Shown here piece after piece: positions 1-8,616 of a stretch of DNA of 64,000 nt. This DNA is from Yersinia enterocolitica subsp. enterocolitica (GTDB lineage: Bacteria > Pseudomonadota > Gammaproteobacteria > Enterobacterales > Enterobacteriaceae), in NCBI RefSeq assembly GCF_901472495.1, contig NZ_LR590469.1, positions 4,154,001-4,218,000 on the forward strand. The letters run 5' to 3'. The translations under genes and the position numbers were made by a program. Under the pieces are notes generated by a model. It saw only the letters and a program-made list of their open reading frames with translations, had not been told where the DNA came from and did no database searches. Position 1 is the first letter of the stretch. Each line of letters starts with the position of its first letter.

Positions 1-2
1 TT

Positions 3-539
3 GTCGTCAAAACCGAAGGTATATCTGGCTTAAGCTCCCAAGAAAAAACTAAAGTCATTGATGTGAAAAGGCTTTATCCAGATGAAATCTGGAATAAAGT
101 GCGTTTCAGGTCAGGGTATAGCATATACCATAAAGGCAAATCAGTTGGCGATTGTAGGTTGTCAAAGCTACTGTGGAACGCAGAGCACCACGTTAATATG
201 AACTGGGATGTTGGTATTGATCTTGGTAATAATGAATTGATCGAAGGGATGGAAGTTAAACTACGTATTGATAAAGTTAAGAGTACATATATCTCTCCTA
301 GAGTTATTGCTATTAGGAATATACTTAAGACCTTTAATGAGAAGAGTGAACCTGGCTCAAGTGGTGTTCCTGAAACATTACATACAGATTGTTTTCTTTC
401 TCATAATGATTTAGTAGAGTTAGTCTTGGATGTGGATTATCTCGGTAAAACGACAATGTATAATGCTGGTGAGGTCTATTGGGAGGGAGAAGGACGATAC
501 AAGGAAAGTTTTGTTGAGGCTAAGGTAGAGCGTAAGTAG
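3..539 (+). CDS. Hypothetical protein, 5' end outside the window
   Basis: I do not recognise this protein. The frame is open from the first bases of the window, so the gene is probably cut by the left edge; an internal GTG at 63 gives a 158-residue version but has no clear ribosome binding site. The visible part is about 178 residues, charged, with no signal peptide, membrane segment or Cys cluster. It ends in a lysine/arginine-rich tail just before a TAG stop at 537-539. It is AT-rich compared with aroP and the pdh operon, which suggests an accessory gene. In E. coli ampE lies at this side of aroP, and this protein does not resemble AmpE. It is convergent with aroP and shares the terminator at 622-658. 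Confidence 0.6.
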   Translation, partial: VVKTEGISGLSSQEKTKVIDVKRLYPDEIWNKVRFRSGYSIYHKGKSVGDCRLSKLLWNAEHHVNMNWDVGIDLGNNELIEGMEVKLRIDKVKSTYISPRVIAIRNILKTFNEKSEPGSSGVPETLHTDCFLSHNDLVELVLDVDYLGKTTMYNAGEVYWEGEGRYKESFVEAKVERK

Positions 540-621
540 GATTATAAATTACTAGATAAAATGCTGAGTTTATAATCAATGGTCTGACCTCACCAGAGAT
601 GAGATTCGTCAGGAGTTATAA

Positions 622-658
622 AACAGGGCAGTAGTGAAAACTACCGCCCTGTTTTTTT
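622..658. terminator. Bidirectional rho-independent terminator between the left-edge gene and aroP
   Basis: The stem AACAGGGC-GTAG pairs with CTAC-GCCCTGTT around a short loop. A run of T follows on the + strand and a run of A precedes the stem, so it can end transcripts from both sides. It lies between two convergent genes. Confidence 0.85.
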
Positions 659-676
659 ATGAGTCAATAAATTTAA

Positions 677-2032
677 TTAACACTTATTTTTCTGTTTAAC
701 CCCATAACCCAGCGCCAACACCACTACCCATACCGGAATCAACAGTACTGAAATCTGGATACCCGGCGTCAGATACATAATCACCAAAATACCGGTTAGG
801 AATAGTAAACACAGGTAGTTACTAAACGGATACCAGAATGCTTTGAATTGCGGGATAACGCCCTGACGGTTTTTCGCCGCACGGAATTTAAGGTGTGCCA
901 GGCTAATCATCGCCCAATTGATCACCAGTGCTGATACCACCAGTGCCATCAGCAATTCAAACGCGCGCCCCGGAATCAAATAGTTAATCAGCACGCAGAA
1001 AGCGGTGGCGAAGGCGGAAACGGCAATGGCAATAACCGGTACGCCGCGACCATCGACTTTCAACAGCATTTTCGGGCCATTACCTTGCTTGGCTAAACCG
1101 AACAGCATACGGCTATTACAGTAAACACAGCTGTTGTAGACCGACAATGCCGCCGTCAATACCACGACGTTCAATACCGTGGCCACCACATTACTGTTCA
1201 ATGCATGGAAGATCAGCACAAACGGGCTGCCGCCTTCGACGACTTTGCCCCACGGGTAAAGTGACAGCAAAATTGCCAGAGAACCGATATAGAACAACAG
1301 GATACGATAGATAACCTGATTGGTGGCTTTCGGGATGCTTTGGGCTGGGTTTTCGGCTTCCGCTGCGGTGATGCCGACTAACTCAAGCCCACCGAAGGAG
1401 AACATAATTACCGCCATTGCCATCACTAACCCCATGATGCCATTGGGGAAGAAGCCGCCTTGCGCCCATAAGTTGGTGACTGTTGCCTCCGGCCCACCCT
1501 GGCCGCTCAGCAATAACCAGCCGCCAAATAGGATCATGGCAATAATGGCGACCACTTTAATGATGGCAAACCAGAACTCCATCTCGCCATATACTTTCAC
1601 GTTTGCCAGATTGATGGCATTAATCGCGAGGAAAAATACTGCGGCAGAAACCCATGTTGGGATCTCCGGCCACCAATATTGTACGTAGATACCGACAGCA
1701 GTGAGTTCTGCCATCGCCACTAACACGTACAGTACCCAGTAGTTCCAGCCGGAAGCAAAACCGGCAAAATTGCCCCAGTATTTATAAGCAAAGTGGCTAA
1801 ACGAACCTGCCACCGGCTCCTCAACCACCATTTCCCCTAACTGGCGCATAATCAGAAACGCGATAAAACCGCCAATCGCGTACCCCAGTAACACTGAAGG
1901 CCCCGCCATTTGAATGGTCTGCGCGATACCGAGAAATAGCCCGGTACCAATAGCGCCACCTAAGGCAATAAGCTGAATGTGACGGTTTTTAAGCCCCCGC
2001 TTTAGCTCCGCACCTTCCTGTTGAATACTCAT
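677..2032 (-). CDS. aroP: Aromatic amino acid permease AroP (APC family)
   Basis: Inner-membrane proton symporter importing phenylalanine, tyrosine and tryptophan. The protein is close to E. coli AroP along its whole length. It has the APC-family N-terminus (KNRHIQLIALGGAIGTGLFLG), about 12 hydrophobic segments and the conserved stretch EMVVEEPVAGSFSHFAYKYWG. The start at 2032 (MSIQQEG) is preferred because it has an AGAGGA ribosome binding site and matches the E. coli N-terminus; a GTG at 2056 would add eight residues without a good site. Two TyrR-like boxes lie upstream at 2090-2130, so repression by TyrR with aromatic amino acids is likely. PheP is the nearest alternative, but the match to AroP is closer. 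Confidence 0.95.
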   Translation of the reverse strand: MSIQQEGAELKRGLKNRHIQLIALGGAIGTGLFLGIAQTIQMAGPSVLLGYAIGGFIAFLIMRQLGEMVVEEPVAGSFSHFAYKYWGNFAGFASGWNYWVLYVLVAMAELTAVGIYVQYWWPEIPTWVSAAVFFLAINAINLANVKVYGEMEFWFAIIKVVAIIAMILFGGWLLLSGQGGPEATVTNLWAQGGFFPNGIMGLVMAMAVIMFSFGGLELVGITAAEAENPAQSIPKATNQVIYRILLFYIGSLAILLSLYPWGKVVEGGSPFVLIFHALNSNVVATVLNVVVLTAALSVYNSCVYCNSRMLFGLAKQGNGPKMLLKVDGRGVPVIAIAVSAFATAFCVLINYLIPGRAFELLMALVVSALVINWAMISLAHLKFRAAKNRQGVIPQFKAFWYPFSNYLCLLFLTGILVIMYLTPGIQISVLLIPVWVVVLALGYGVKQKNKC

Positions 2033-2089
2033 TATTGCATCCTCTGTCGTTGTCACTATTCACCGGCAAAATGGTTGCCGCGTGCTATG

Positions 2090-2130
2090 CGTAAGATTTT
2101 GATTACATTATTTGTATTATTTTGTTTACG
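2090..2130 (-). promoter_or_regulatory. Tandem TyrR-like boxes upstream of aroP
   Basis: Read on the minus strand, CGTAAACAAAATAATACA (2113-2130) and TGTAATCAAAATCTTACG (2090-2107) each fit the TyrR box TGTAAA-N6-TTTACA imperfectly but keep the invariant G-N14-C. The boxes start 23 bp apart, the spacing known for paired strong and weak TyrR boxes at TyrR-controlled promoters such as E. coli aroP. They lie 58-98 bp upstream of the aroP start. Confidence 0.6.
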
Positions 2131-2508
2131 GTGGCTTTTTATGGAATTTGTTCCATTGGCTACCGTTTAAAAGAGAATAGTGGTAGGCGAGAATTATTGC
2201 ATCTGCTTTTTATTTTATCTGGCTAATTTTTAGTCAAAATACCAATAAAAATGTTGATGCGTGATCAAGCTGTTGTTTTCAGAAAAAGCAGTAACACGCG
2301 TTTATTGCGCAAAATGTCACCAGTTAGCCGTTTTTATAATGGTCAAACCAGTGTTCAGGAGAAAGAGAGGGAATAGACAGGATTTTCTTGTTCTTGTGTG
2401 AATTTAAATTCATTTAAATAGTATTTAAATTCACAAATAAAATAACTATAACGCTTCAGCTTGCCTAAATATCCGTTTCATAAAAGTTAAAACTCCCTTG
2501 TGTCAGGT

Positions 2509-2524
2509 AATGGTATTACCAACG
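2509..2524. promoter_or_regulatory. Second, weaker PdhR-type site
   Basis: AATGGTATTACCAACG contains the core TGGT-ATT-ACCA of the PdhR operator, but the outer bases match less well than at 2649-2665. It lies about 140 bp upstream of the perfect site and about 220 bp before pdhR. Confidence 0.5.
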
Positions 2525-2648
2525 AGACGTTATCACTTTGCATCACGCTGTCAGTAAAGTTGTTAAAATGTGCTGGGTTTCATGATTTTGGTCAAGGTCC
2601 GTATGGACAGGTAGTGAATACTTTGTTACTTTATCGTCACGTTTTTGA

Positions 2649-2665
2649 AATTGGTATTACCAATT
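2649..2665. promoter_or_regulatory. PdhR operator of the pdhR-aceEF-lpd operon
   Basis: AATTGGTATTACCAATT is a perfect dyad matching the PdhR box (ATTGGT-N3-ACCAAT). It lies 78 bp upstream of the pdhR start. By analogy with E. coli, PdhR binds here in the absence of pyruvate and represses the operon, including its own gene. Confidence 0.88.
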
Positions 2666-2742
2666 GACTCCGCACTACTCGCAGAGACGATTCACTCAAT
2701 ACGGCTTACAGCGCGTTTACAACACGACTTATAATAAAAAAT

Positions 2743-3507
2743 ATGGCCTACAACAAAATACGTCAGCCCAAATTATCAGATGTCATTGAGCAGCAGCTTG
2801 AATACCTGATCTTGGAAGGGACGCTACGCCCGGGTGAAAAGTTGTTGCCTGAGCGCGAGTTGGCGAAGCAATTTGATGTTTCCCGACCTTCTCTGCGAGA
2901 AGCAATCCAGCGCCTGGAAGCCAAGGGGCTGTTATTGCGCCGTCAGGGTGGTGGCACTTTCGTGCAAACCAATCTGTGGCAAAGCTTTAGCGATCCGCTG
3001 GCTGAATTGCTGGCCGACCATCCAGAATCACAATTCGACTTGTTAGAAACCCGCCATGCTCTCGAAGGTGTCGCTGCCTATTATGCTGCACTGCGCGGTA
3101 CTGATGAAGATCTACAACGTATTCGTGAATGCCATACTGTTATTCAGCAAGCACAGGATAGCGGCGATTTGGATGCCGAGGCTGATGCTGTTATGCAGTA
3201 TCAAGTGGCGGTCACCGAGGCCGCACATAATGTAGTGTTACTGCATTTACTGCGTTGCATGGGGCCGATGCTGGAACAAAATGTTAAACAAAACTTTGAA
3301 TTGCTTTACTCGCGCCGCGAAATGCTGGCAACGGTGAGCAGTCACCGCGCCGGGATTTTTGAGGCGATTGTGGCTCGTGAGCCAGAGAAAGCTCGCGAAG
3401 CCTCACACCGTCACTTGGCGTTTATCGAGGAAATTCTGTTGGACCTCAGTCGGGAGCACAGTCGCCGTGAGCGATCTTTGCGTCGGCTCCAGCAGCGCAA
3501 GGACTAA
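2743..3507 (+). CDS. pdhR: Pyruvate-responsive repressor PdhR (GntR family)
   Basis: Cytoplasmic GntR/FadR-family repressor that releases DNA when it binds pyruvate. At 254 residues it is the same size as E. coli PdhR. The N-terminal winged helix is at residues 8-75 (PGEKLLPERELAKQFDVSRP, then LREAIQRLEAKGLL), followed by the all-helical FCD effector domain (about 95-235) with its conserved His and Asp residues. It is the first gene of the pdh operon. A perfect PdhR operator lies 78 bp upstream, which supports autoregulation. The start codon ATG at 2743 gives the E. coli-like N-terminus MAYNKIRQPKLSDVIEQQLE. Confidence 0.97.
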   Translation: MAYNKIRQPKLSDVIEQQLEYLILEGTLRPGEKLLPERELAKQFDVSRPSLREAIQRLEAKGLLLRRQGGGTFVQTNLWQSFSDPLAELLADHPESQFDLLETRHALEGVAAYYAALRGTDEDLQRIRECHTVIQQAQDSGDLDAEADAVMQYQVAVTEAAHNVVLLHLLRCMGPMLEQNVKQNFELLYSRREMLATVSSHRAGIFEAIVAREPEKAREASHRHLAFIEEILLDLSREHSRRERSLRRLQQRKD

Positions 3508-3578
3508 GAGCTTATCCTGCATTTGGGTCGGTTCTATATGCTTATTTTGAGCACGAAACGCGGCAACTAAACTGATGG

Positions 3579-3645
3579 GCCTATCTTCCGGTGTTTTCAC
3601 CAGGGCACGTGCTTTAGCCTGGGGTTAAAGCACAGGAAGATAGGC
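3579..3645 (+). promoter_or_regulatory. Nested hairpin in the pdhR-aceE spacer
   Basis: GCCTATCTTCC (3579-3589) pairs perfectly with GGAAGATAGGC (3635-3645). Inside it GTGCTTTA (3609-3616) pairs with TAAAGCAC (3626-3633). No T run follows, so a simple terminator is unlikely. It ends about 38 nt before the aceE start and may affect mRNA processing or stability, or be a short palindromic repeat. The structure is seen; the role is not known. Confidence 0.6.
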
Positions 3646-3683
3646 TCCAAATAAACCATTAGAAACAGATAAGGAATACCACC

Positions 3684-6347
3684 ATGTCAGAACGTTTAAA
3701 TAATGACGTGGATCCGATCGAAACCCGCGACTGGCTACAGGCGATCGAATCGGTCATCCGTGAAGAGGGTGTTGAGCGTGCTCAGTATCTGATTGATCAG
3801 GTTTTGGGCGAAGCCCGTAAAGGTGGTGTGAGTGTTGCAGCTGGTTCAGCCAGCCGTGATTACATCAATACTATCCCGGTAGAAGAAGAACCGGCTTATC
3901 CTGGCAACCTGGAGCTGGAGCGTCGTATTCGTTCCGCGATCCGTTGGAATGCCGTGATGACCGTGTTGCGTGCATCGAAGAAAGATCTGGATTTGGGCGG
4001 CCACATGGCATCCTTCCAATCTTCTGCTACCTTCTACGAGGTTTGCTTCAACCACTTCTTCCGTGCTCGTAACCAAAAAGACGGCGGCGATCTGGTTTAC
4101 TTCCAGGGTCACATCTCTCCGGGCGTTTACGCACGTGCCTTCCTTGAAGGCCGCTTGACACAAGAACAGATGGATAACTTCCGTCAGGAAGTTGACGGTA
4201 AAGGTTTGTCTTCTTACCCGCACCCGAAACTGATGCCTGAATTCTGGCAGTTCCCTACTGTCTCTATGGGCCTTGGCCCAATCAGTGCCATCTATCAGGC
4301 TAAGTTCCTGAAATATCTGTCTCACCGTGGTCTGAAAGACACTTCAGCACAGACCGTATACGCCTTCCTGGGCGACGGCGAGATGGATGAGCCAGAATCC
4401 AAAGGTGCGATCACCATCGCCACCCGTGAAAAACTGGATAACCTGGTTTTCGTTATCAACTGTAACTTGCAGCGCCTTGATGGCCCGGTTACCGGTAACG
4501 GCAAAATCATTAATGAGCTGGAAGGTATCTTCAGTGGTGCTGGCTGGCAGGTTCTGAAAGTGATTTGGGGTGGTCGTTGGGATGAGCTGCTGCGGAAAGA
4601 TACCAGCGGTAAACTGATCCAACTGATGAACGAAACGCTGGATGGCGACTACCAAACCTTCAAATCCAAAGACGGCGCTTATGTGCGCGAACACTTCTTT
4701 GGCCGTTTCCCAGAAACTGCTGCATTAGTGAAAGACATGAGCGACGACGAGATCTGGTCTCTGAACCGTGGCGGTCATGATCCGAAGAAAGTCTTTGCTG
4801 CACTGAAAAAAGCACAAGAAACCACTGGCAAACCAACTGTTATCCTGGCCCACACCATTAAAGGTTACGGCATGGGCGAAACAGCTGAAGGTAAAAATAT
4901 CGCCCACCAGGTGAAGAAAATGAACATGGAAGGGGTTCACCACTTCCGCGATCGTTTCAACGTACCTGTTGCTGATGCTGATATCGAAAAACTGCCATAC
5001 ATTACCTTCGAAAAAGATTCCGAAGAGTACAAGTATCTGCACGAACGTCGTCAGGCGCTGGAAGGCTATGTGCCAACTCGTATGCCTAAGTTCACTGAAA
5101 AGCTGGAAATGCCAGCATTGTCAGATTTCAGCTCCTTGCTGGAAGAGCAGAACAAAGAAATTTCTACCACTATCGCCTTCGTACGTGCGTTGAACGTGAT
5201 GCTGAAGAACAAGTCTATCAAAGACCGCATTGTTCCAATCATCGCTGATGAAGCGCGTACCTTCGGTATGGAAGGTCTGTTCCGTCAGATTGGTATTTAC
5301 AGCCCGAATGGTCAGCAGTACACCCCGCAAGACCGTGAACAGGTTGCTTATTACAAAGAAGACGAAAAAGGCCAGATCCTGCAAGAAGGGATCAACGAAC
5401 TGGGTGCTGCTTCTTCCTGGCTGGCTGCTGCGACGTCATACAGCACCAACGACCTGCCAATGATCCCGTTCTATATCTACTACTCCATGTTCGGTTTCCA
5501 ACGTATTGGCGATCTGTGCTGGGCAGCGGGTGATCAACAGGCACGCGGCTTCTTGATCGGTGGTACTTCAGGTCGTACCACGCTGAACGGTGAAGGTCTG
5601 CAACATGAAGATGGTCACAGCCACATTCAGTCACTGACTATCCCGAACTGTATCTCTTATGACCCTGCTTATGCGTATGAAGTTGCTGTCATCATGCATG
5701 ATGGCCTGGTGCGTATGTACGGTGATGCGCAAGAAAACATCTATTACTACCTGACCACGCTGAACGAAAACTACCACATGCCAGCCATGCCACAGGGCGC
5801 AGAAGAAGGTATCCGTAAAGGTATCTACAAGCTGGAAACCCTGGAAGGTAAGAACGGTAAAGTACAGTTGCTGGGTTCTGGTTCGATCCTGCGTCATGTG
5901 CGTGAAGCCGCTCAGATTCTGGCTAACGACTACGGCGTAGGTTCTGACACCTACAGCGTAACCTCCTTCACCGAACTGGCGCGTGATGGTCAGGACTGTG
6001 AGCGTTGGAACATGCTGCACCCAACTGAAACTCCACGTGTGCCATACATCGCTCAGGTGATGAATGAAGCACCAGCGGTAGCGTCTACCGACTACATGAA
6101 ACTGTTTGCCGAGCAGGTTCGTACTTTCGTACCAGCCAGCGATTATCGCGTACTGGGTACTGACGGCTTCGGTCGTTCAGACAGCCGCGAAAACCTGCGT
6201 CACCACTTCGAAGTTGATGCTTCTTACGTGGTGGTTGCTGCTCTGGGTGAACTGGCTAAACGCGGTGAAATTGAAGCTTCTGTGGTCGCTGATGCGATTA
6301 AGAAATTCAACATCAACCCAGAAAAAGTTAACCCGCGTCTGGCTTAA
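3684..6347 (+). CDS. aceE: Pyruvate dehydrogenase E1 component
   Basis: Thiamine-diphosphate enzyme that decarboxylates pyruvate and transfers the acetyl group to the lipoyl arms of AceF. The homodimeric E1p is 887 residues here, the E. coli length. The ThDP-binding motif is present as GDGEMDEPES with the downstream NCN. The alternate histidine-rich active-site segments HEDGHSHIQS and HGLVRMYGDAQENIYYY-like stretches are conserved. The ribosome binding site AAGGA precedes ATG at 3684. It is followed 13 bp later by aceF. A nested hairpin separates it from pdhR. Confidence 0.98.
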   Translation: MSERLNNDVDPIETRDWLQAIESVIREEGVERAQYLIDQVLGEARKGGVSVAAGSASRDYINTIPVEEEPAYPGNLELERRIRSAIRWNAVMTVLRASKKDLDLGGHMASFQSSATFYEVCFNHFFRARNQKDGGDLVYFQGHISPGVYARAFLEGRLTQEQMDNFRQEVDGKGLSSYPHPKLMPEFWQFPTVSMGLGPISAIYQAKFLKYLSHRGLKDTSAQTVYAFLGDGEMDEPESKGAITIATREKLDNLVFVINCNLQRLDGPVTGNGKIINELEGIFSGAGWQVLKVIWGGRWDELLRKDTSGKLIQLMNETLDGDYQTFKSKDGAYVREHFFGRFPETAALVKDMSDDEIWSLNRGGHDPKKVFAALKKAQETTGKPTVILAHTIKGYGMGETAEGKNIAHQVKKMNMEGVHHFRDRFNVPVADADIEKLPYITFEKDSEEYKYLHERRQALEGYVPTRMPKFTEKLEMPALSDFSSLLEEQNKEISTTIAFVRALNVMLKNKSIKDRIVPIIADEARTFGMEGLFRQIGIYSPNGQQYTPQDREQVAYYKEDEKGQILQEGINELGAASSWLAAATSYSTNDLPMIPFYIYYSMFGFQRIGDLCWAAGDQQARGFLIGGTSGRTTLNGEGLQHEDGHSHIQSLTIPNCISYDPAYAYEVAVIMHDGLVRMYGDAQENIYYYLTTLNENYHMPAMPQGAEEGIRKGIYKLETLEGKNGKVQLLGSGSILRHVREAAQILANDYGVGSDTYSVTSFTELARDGQDCERWNMLHPTETPRVPYIAQVMNEAPAVASTDYMKLFAEQVRTFVPASDYRVLGTDGFGRSDSRENLRHHFEVDASYVVVAALGELAKRGEIEASVVADAIKKFNINPEKVNPRLA

Positions 6348-6360
6348 GAGGTACTGAATA

Positions 6361-8238
6361 ATGTCTATCGAAATCAAAGTACCGGACATCGGTGCAGATG
6401 AAGTTGAAGTCACCGAAATTATGGTGAAAGTGGGTGATACCGTTGAAGCTGAGCAATCACTTATCACTGTTGAAGGTGATAAAGCTTCTATGGAAGTCCC
6501 TTCACCACAGGCCGGTGTGGTTAAAGAAATCAAAATTGCGGTTGGCGATACTGTTGCAACCGGCAAACTAATGATGATCTTCGAAGCAACAGGTGCCGCT
6601 GCGGCACCGGCTAAAGCGGAAGAGAAATCAGCGGCCCCTGCTCCGGCAGCGGCTCCTGCAGCATTGGCTGTTAAAAATGTTGAAGTACCCGATATCGGCG
6701 GTGATGAAGTTGAAGTCACTGAAGTGATGGTCAAAGTGGGCGACACTGTTGCGGCTGAACAATCTCTTATCACGGTAGAGGGCGATAAAGCTTCTATGGA
6801 AGTGCCTGCGCCATTCGCCGGTACGGTTAAAGAGATCAAAATCAACACTGGTGATAAAGTCAGCACTGGTTCTCTGATTATGGTATTTGAAGTGGCAGGT
6901 GCAGCGGCACCCGCTGCGGTAACTGAGTCAGCACCGGCAGCTCCTGCTGCACCGGCTGCCTCTGCTGCCAAAAATGTTGAAGTACCAGACATTGGTGGTG
7001 ATGAAGTTGAAGTCACAGAAGTGATGGTGAAAGTGGGCGATAAAGTTGCCGCTGAACAATCACTGATTACCGTTGAAGGTGATAAAGCTTCGATGGAAGT
7101 TCCGGCACCCTTCGCGGGCATCGTGAAAGAGATCAAAATTAACACCGGCGACAAAGTGAAAACCGGTTCTTTGATCATGGTGTTTGAAGTGGAAGGCGCG
7201 GCACCTGCTGCTGCACCAGCCCAGCAAGCCGCACCTGCCGCTGCGCCGGCCAAAGCCGCTGCTGTATCGGCACCAACTGCCAGCAACAGCAAAGGCGAAT
7301 TCGCTGAGAATGATGCTTACGTGCATGCAACGCCGGTTATCCGTCGTTTGGCCCGTGAATTTGGCGTAAATCTGGCGAAAGTGAAAGGTACTGGTCGTAA
7401 AGGCCGTATCCTGCGCGAAGACGTTCAGGCTTATGTGAAAGATGCGGTCAAACGTGCTGAAGCGGCTCCCGCAGCTGCCACCGGTGGTGGTCTGCCAGGC
7501 ATGCTGCCTTGGCCGAAAGTTGATTTCAGCAAGTTTGGCGAAATCGAAGAAGTGGAATTGGGTCGTATCCAGAAAATCTCTGGTGCTAACTTGAGCCGTA
7601 ACTGGGTCATGATTCCACATGTCACTCACTTCGACAAAACCGATATCACCGATCTGGAAGCGTTCCGTAAGCTGCAGAACGACGAAGCTGCTAAGCGTAA
7701 ACTGGACGTGAAGTTCACCCCAGTGGTGTTCATCATGAAAGCTGTTGCTGCTGCCCTTGAGCAGATGCCACGTTTCAACAGCTCACTGTCCGAAGATGGC
7801 CAGAAGTTGACGCTGAAAAAGTACATCAATATCGGTGTTGCGGTAGATACGCCAAATGGTTTGGTCGTTCCGGTATTCAAGGATGTGAACAAGAAAAGCA
7901 TCACTGAACTGTCCCGTGAACTGATGGCTATCTCGAAGAAAGCTCGTGATGGCAAGCTGACCGCTGGCGAAATGCAGGGCGGTTGCTTCACCATCTCCAG
8001 CTTGGGCGGTATCGGGACAACTCACTTCGCGCCGATTGTTAACGCGCCGGAAGTGGCTATCTTGGGTGTCTCCAAGTCTGCGATAGAGCCAGTCTGGAAC
8101 GGTAAAGAGTTCCAGCCGCGTCTGATGATGCCGATGTCGCTCTCCTTCGACCACCGTGTGATAGACGGTGCTGATGGTGCGCGCTTTATCACTATCATCA
8201 ACAATATGCTGGCCGACATTCGCCGTCTGGTGATGTAA
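6361..8238 (+). CDS. aceF: Pyruvate dehydrogenase E2, dihydrolipoyl acetyltransferase
   Basis: Core of the pyruvate dehydrogenase complex; it moves acetyl groups from E1 to CoA. Three lipoyl domains occur in series, with lipoylated lysines predicted in GDKAS motifs at residues 41, 143 and 242. They are joined by flexible Ala/Pro linkers. A peripheral-subunit-binding domain follows at about 322-358 (TPVIRRLAREFGVNL), then the acetyltransferase domain with the catalytic motif DHRVIDG (His598, Asp602). The second and third lipoyl units are nearly identical in protein and DNA. The Ala-rich linkers create a long spurious antisense frame. A terminator at 8244-8270 follows the gene. Confidence 0.98.
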   Translation: MSIEIKVPDIGADEVEVTEIMVKVGDTVEAEQSLITVEGDKASMEVPSPQAGVVKEIKIAVGDTVATGKLMMIFEATGAAAAPAKAEEKSAAPAPAAAPAALAVKNVEVPDIGGDEVEVTEVMVKVGDTVAAEQSLITVEGDKASMEVPAPFAGTVKEIKINTGDKVSTGSLIMVFEVAGAAAPAAVTESAPAAPAAPAASAAKNVEVPDIGGDEVEVTEVMVKVGDKVAAEQSLITVEGDKASMEVPAPFAGIVKEIKINTGDKVKTGSLIMVFEVEGAAPAAAPAQQAAPAAAPAKAAAVSAPTASNSKGEFAENDAYVHATPVIRRLAREFGVNLAKVKGTGRKGRILREDVQAYVKDAVKRAEAAPAAATGGGLPGMLPWPKVDFSKFGEIEEVELGRIQKISGANLSRNWVMIPHVTHFDKTDITDLEAFRKLQNDEAAKRKLDVKFTPVVFIMKAVAAALEQMPRFNSSLSEDGQKLTLKKYINIGVAVDTPNGLVVPVFKDVNKKSITELSRELMAISKKARDGKLTAGEMQGGCFTISSLGGIGTTHFAPIVNAPEVAILGVSKSAIEPVWNGKEFQPRLMMPMSLSFDHRVIDGADGARFITIINNMLADIRRLVM

Positions 8239-8243
8239 TCGAC

Positions 8244-8270
8244 AAGGCCGGCTTAGTGCCGGCCTTATTA
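8244..8270 (+). terminator. Terminator after aceF
   Basis: AAGGCCGGC (8244-8252) pairs with GCCGGCCTT (8258-8266) around a five-base loop, followed by TATTA. The short T tract suggests partial termination, leaving lpdA read-through possible. Confidence 0.75.
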
Positions 8271-8462
8271 CTATTACAGACAGACAAAAGACAGTTATGA
8301 ACCGGCTTTGTCGGCTCGTTACATAAGTCGACAAGGTTGTTGAGACACTCGTCACGCGATGCGGCTTTTCAGTTTATTAACAATTCTGTAAACTGCCGCG
8401 TGTCAGTATCCCGGTGGATGAACGGCATTATGAAATTAATTAGCCTAACTAATTAGCCTAAG

Positions 8463-8587
8463 ATACCCAATAGATTTCAAGTTGTAGGAAGGCGGCAAAC
8501 GAGATAACTCCGATGAGCTTACACCAGTAAGTGATTCGGATTAGTGAGAGCAGCTAACGCGCCTACAGTTTGAAAGATGAAGGGTAT
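8463..8587. repeat. ERIC element between aceF and lpdA
   Basis: A 125-bp copy bounded by the inverted ends ATACCC and GGGTAT, with the inner terminal repeats (TTTCAAGTTGTAGG against CCTACAGTTTGAAA) and the central GATGAGCTTAC-GTAAGTGATTCGG palindrome typical of ERIC. It ends about 29 bp before the lpdA start, so it lies in the lpdA leader or promoter region. Confidence 0.88.
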
Positions 8588-8616
8588 TTCGCCGGACAAA
8601 CAATTAAGAGGTCATG

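Larger units (their letters stand above)
2131..2742. other. Divergent aroP-pdhR control region
   Basis: This AT-rich stretch of about 610 bp has no credible coding frame. It contains the promoters of both divergent genes and two PdhR-type palindromes near the pdhR side, listed separately. Apart from these and the TyrR-like boxes just outside it, I see no recognisable element. Confidence 0.6.

Noticed and set aside
5631..6020. Antisense frame within aceE
   Set aside because: Shadow of the highly conserved aceE coding sequence on the opposite strand.
6177..7292. 371-residue frame antisense to aceF
   Set aside because: It is rich in Ala, Thr and Ser and mirrors the repeated lipoyl domains and Ala/Pro linkers. 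The AceF reading on the other strand is certain.
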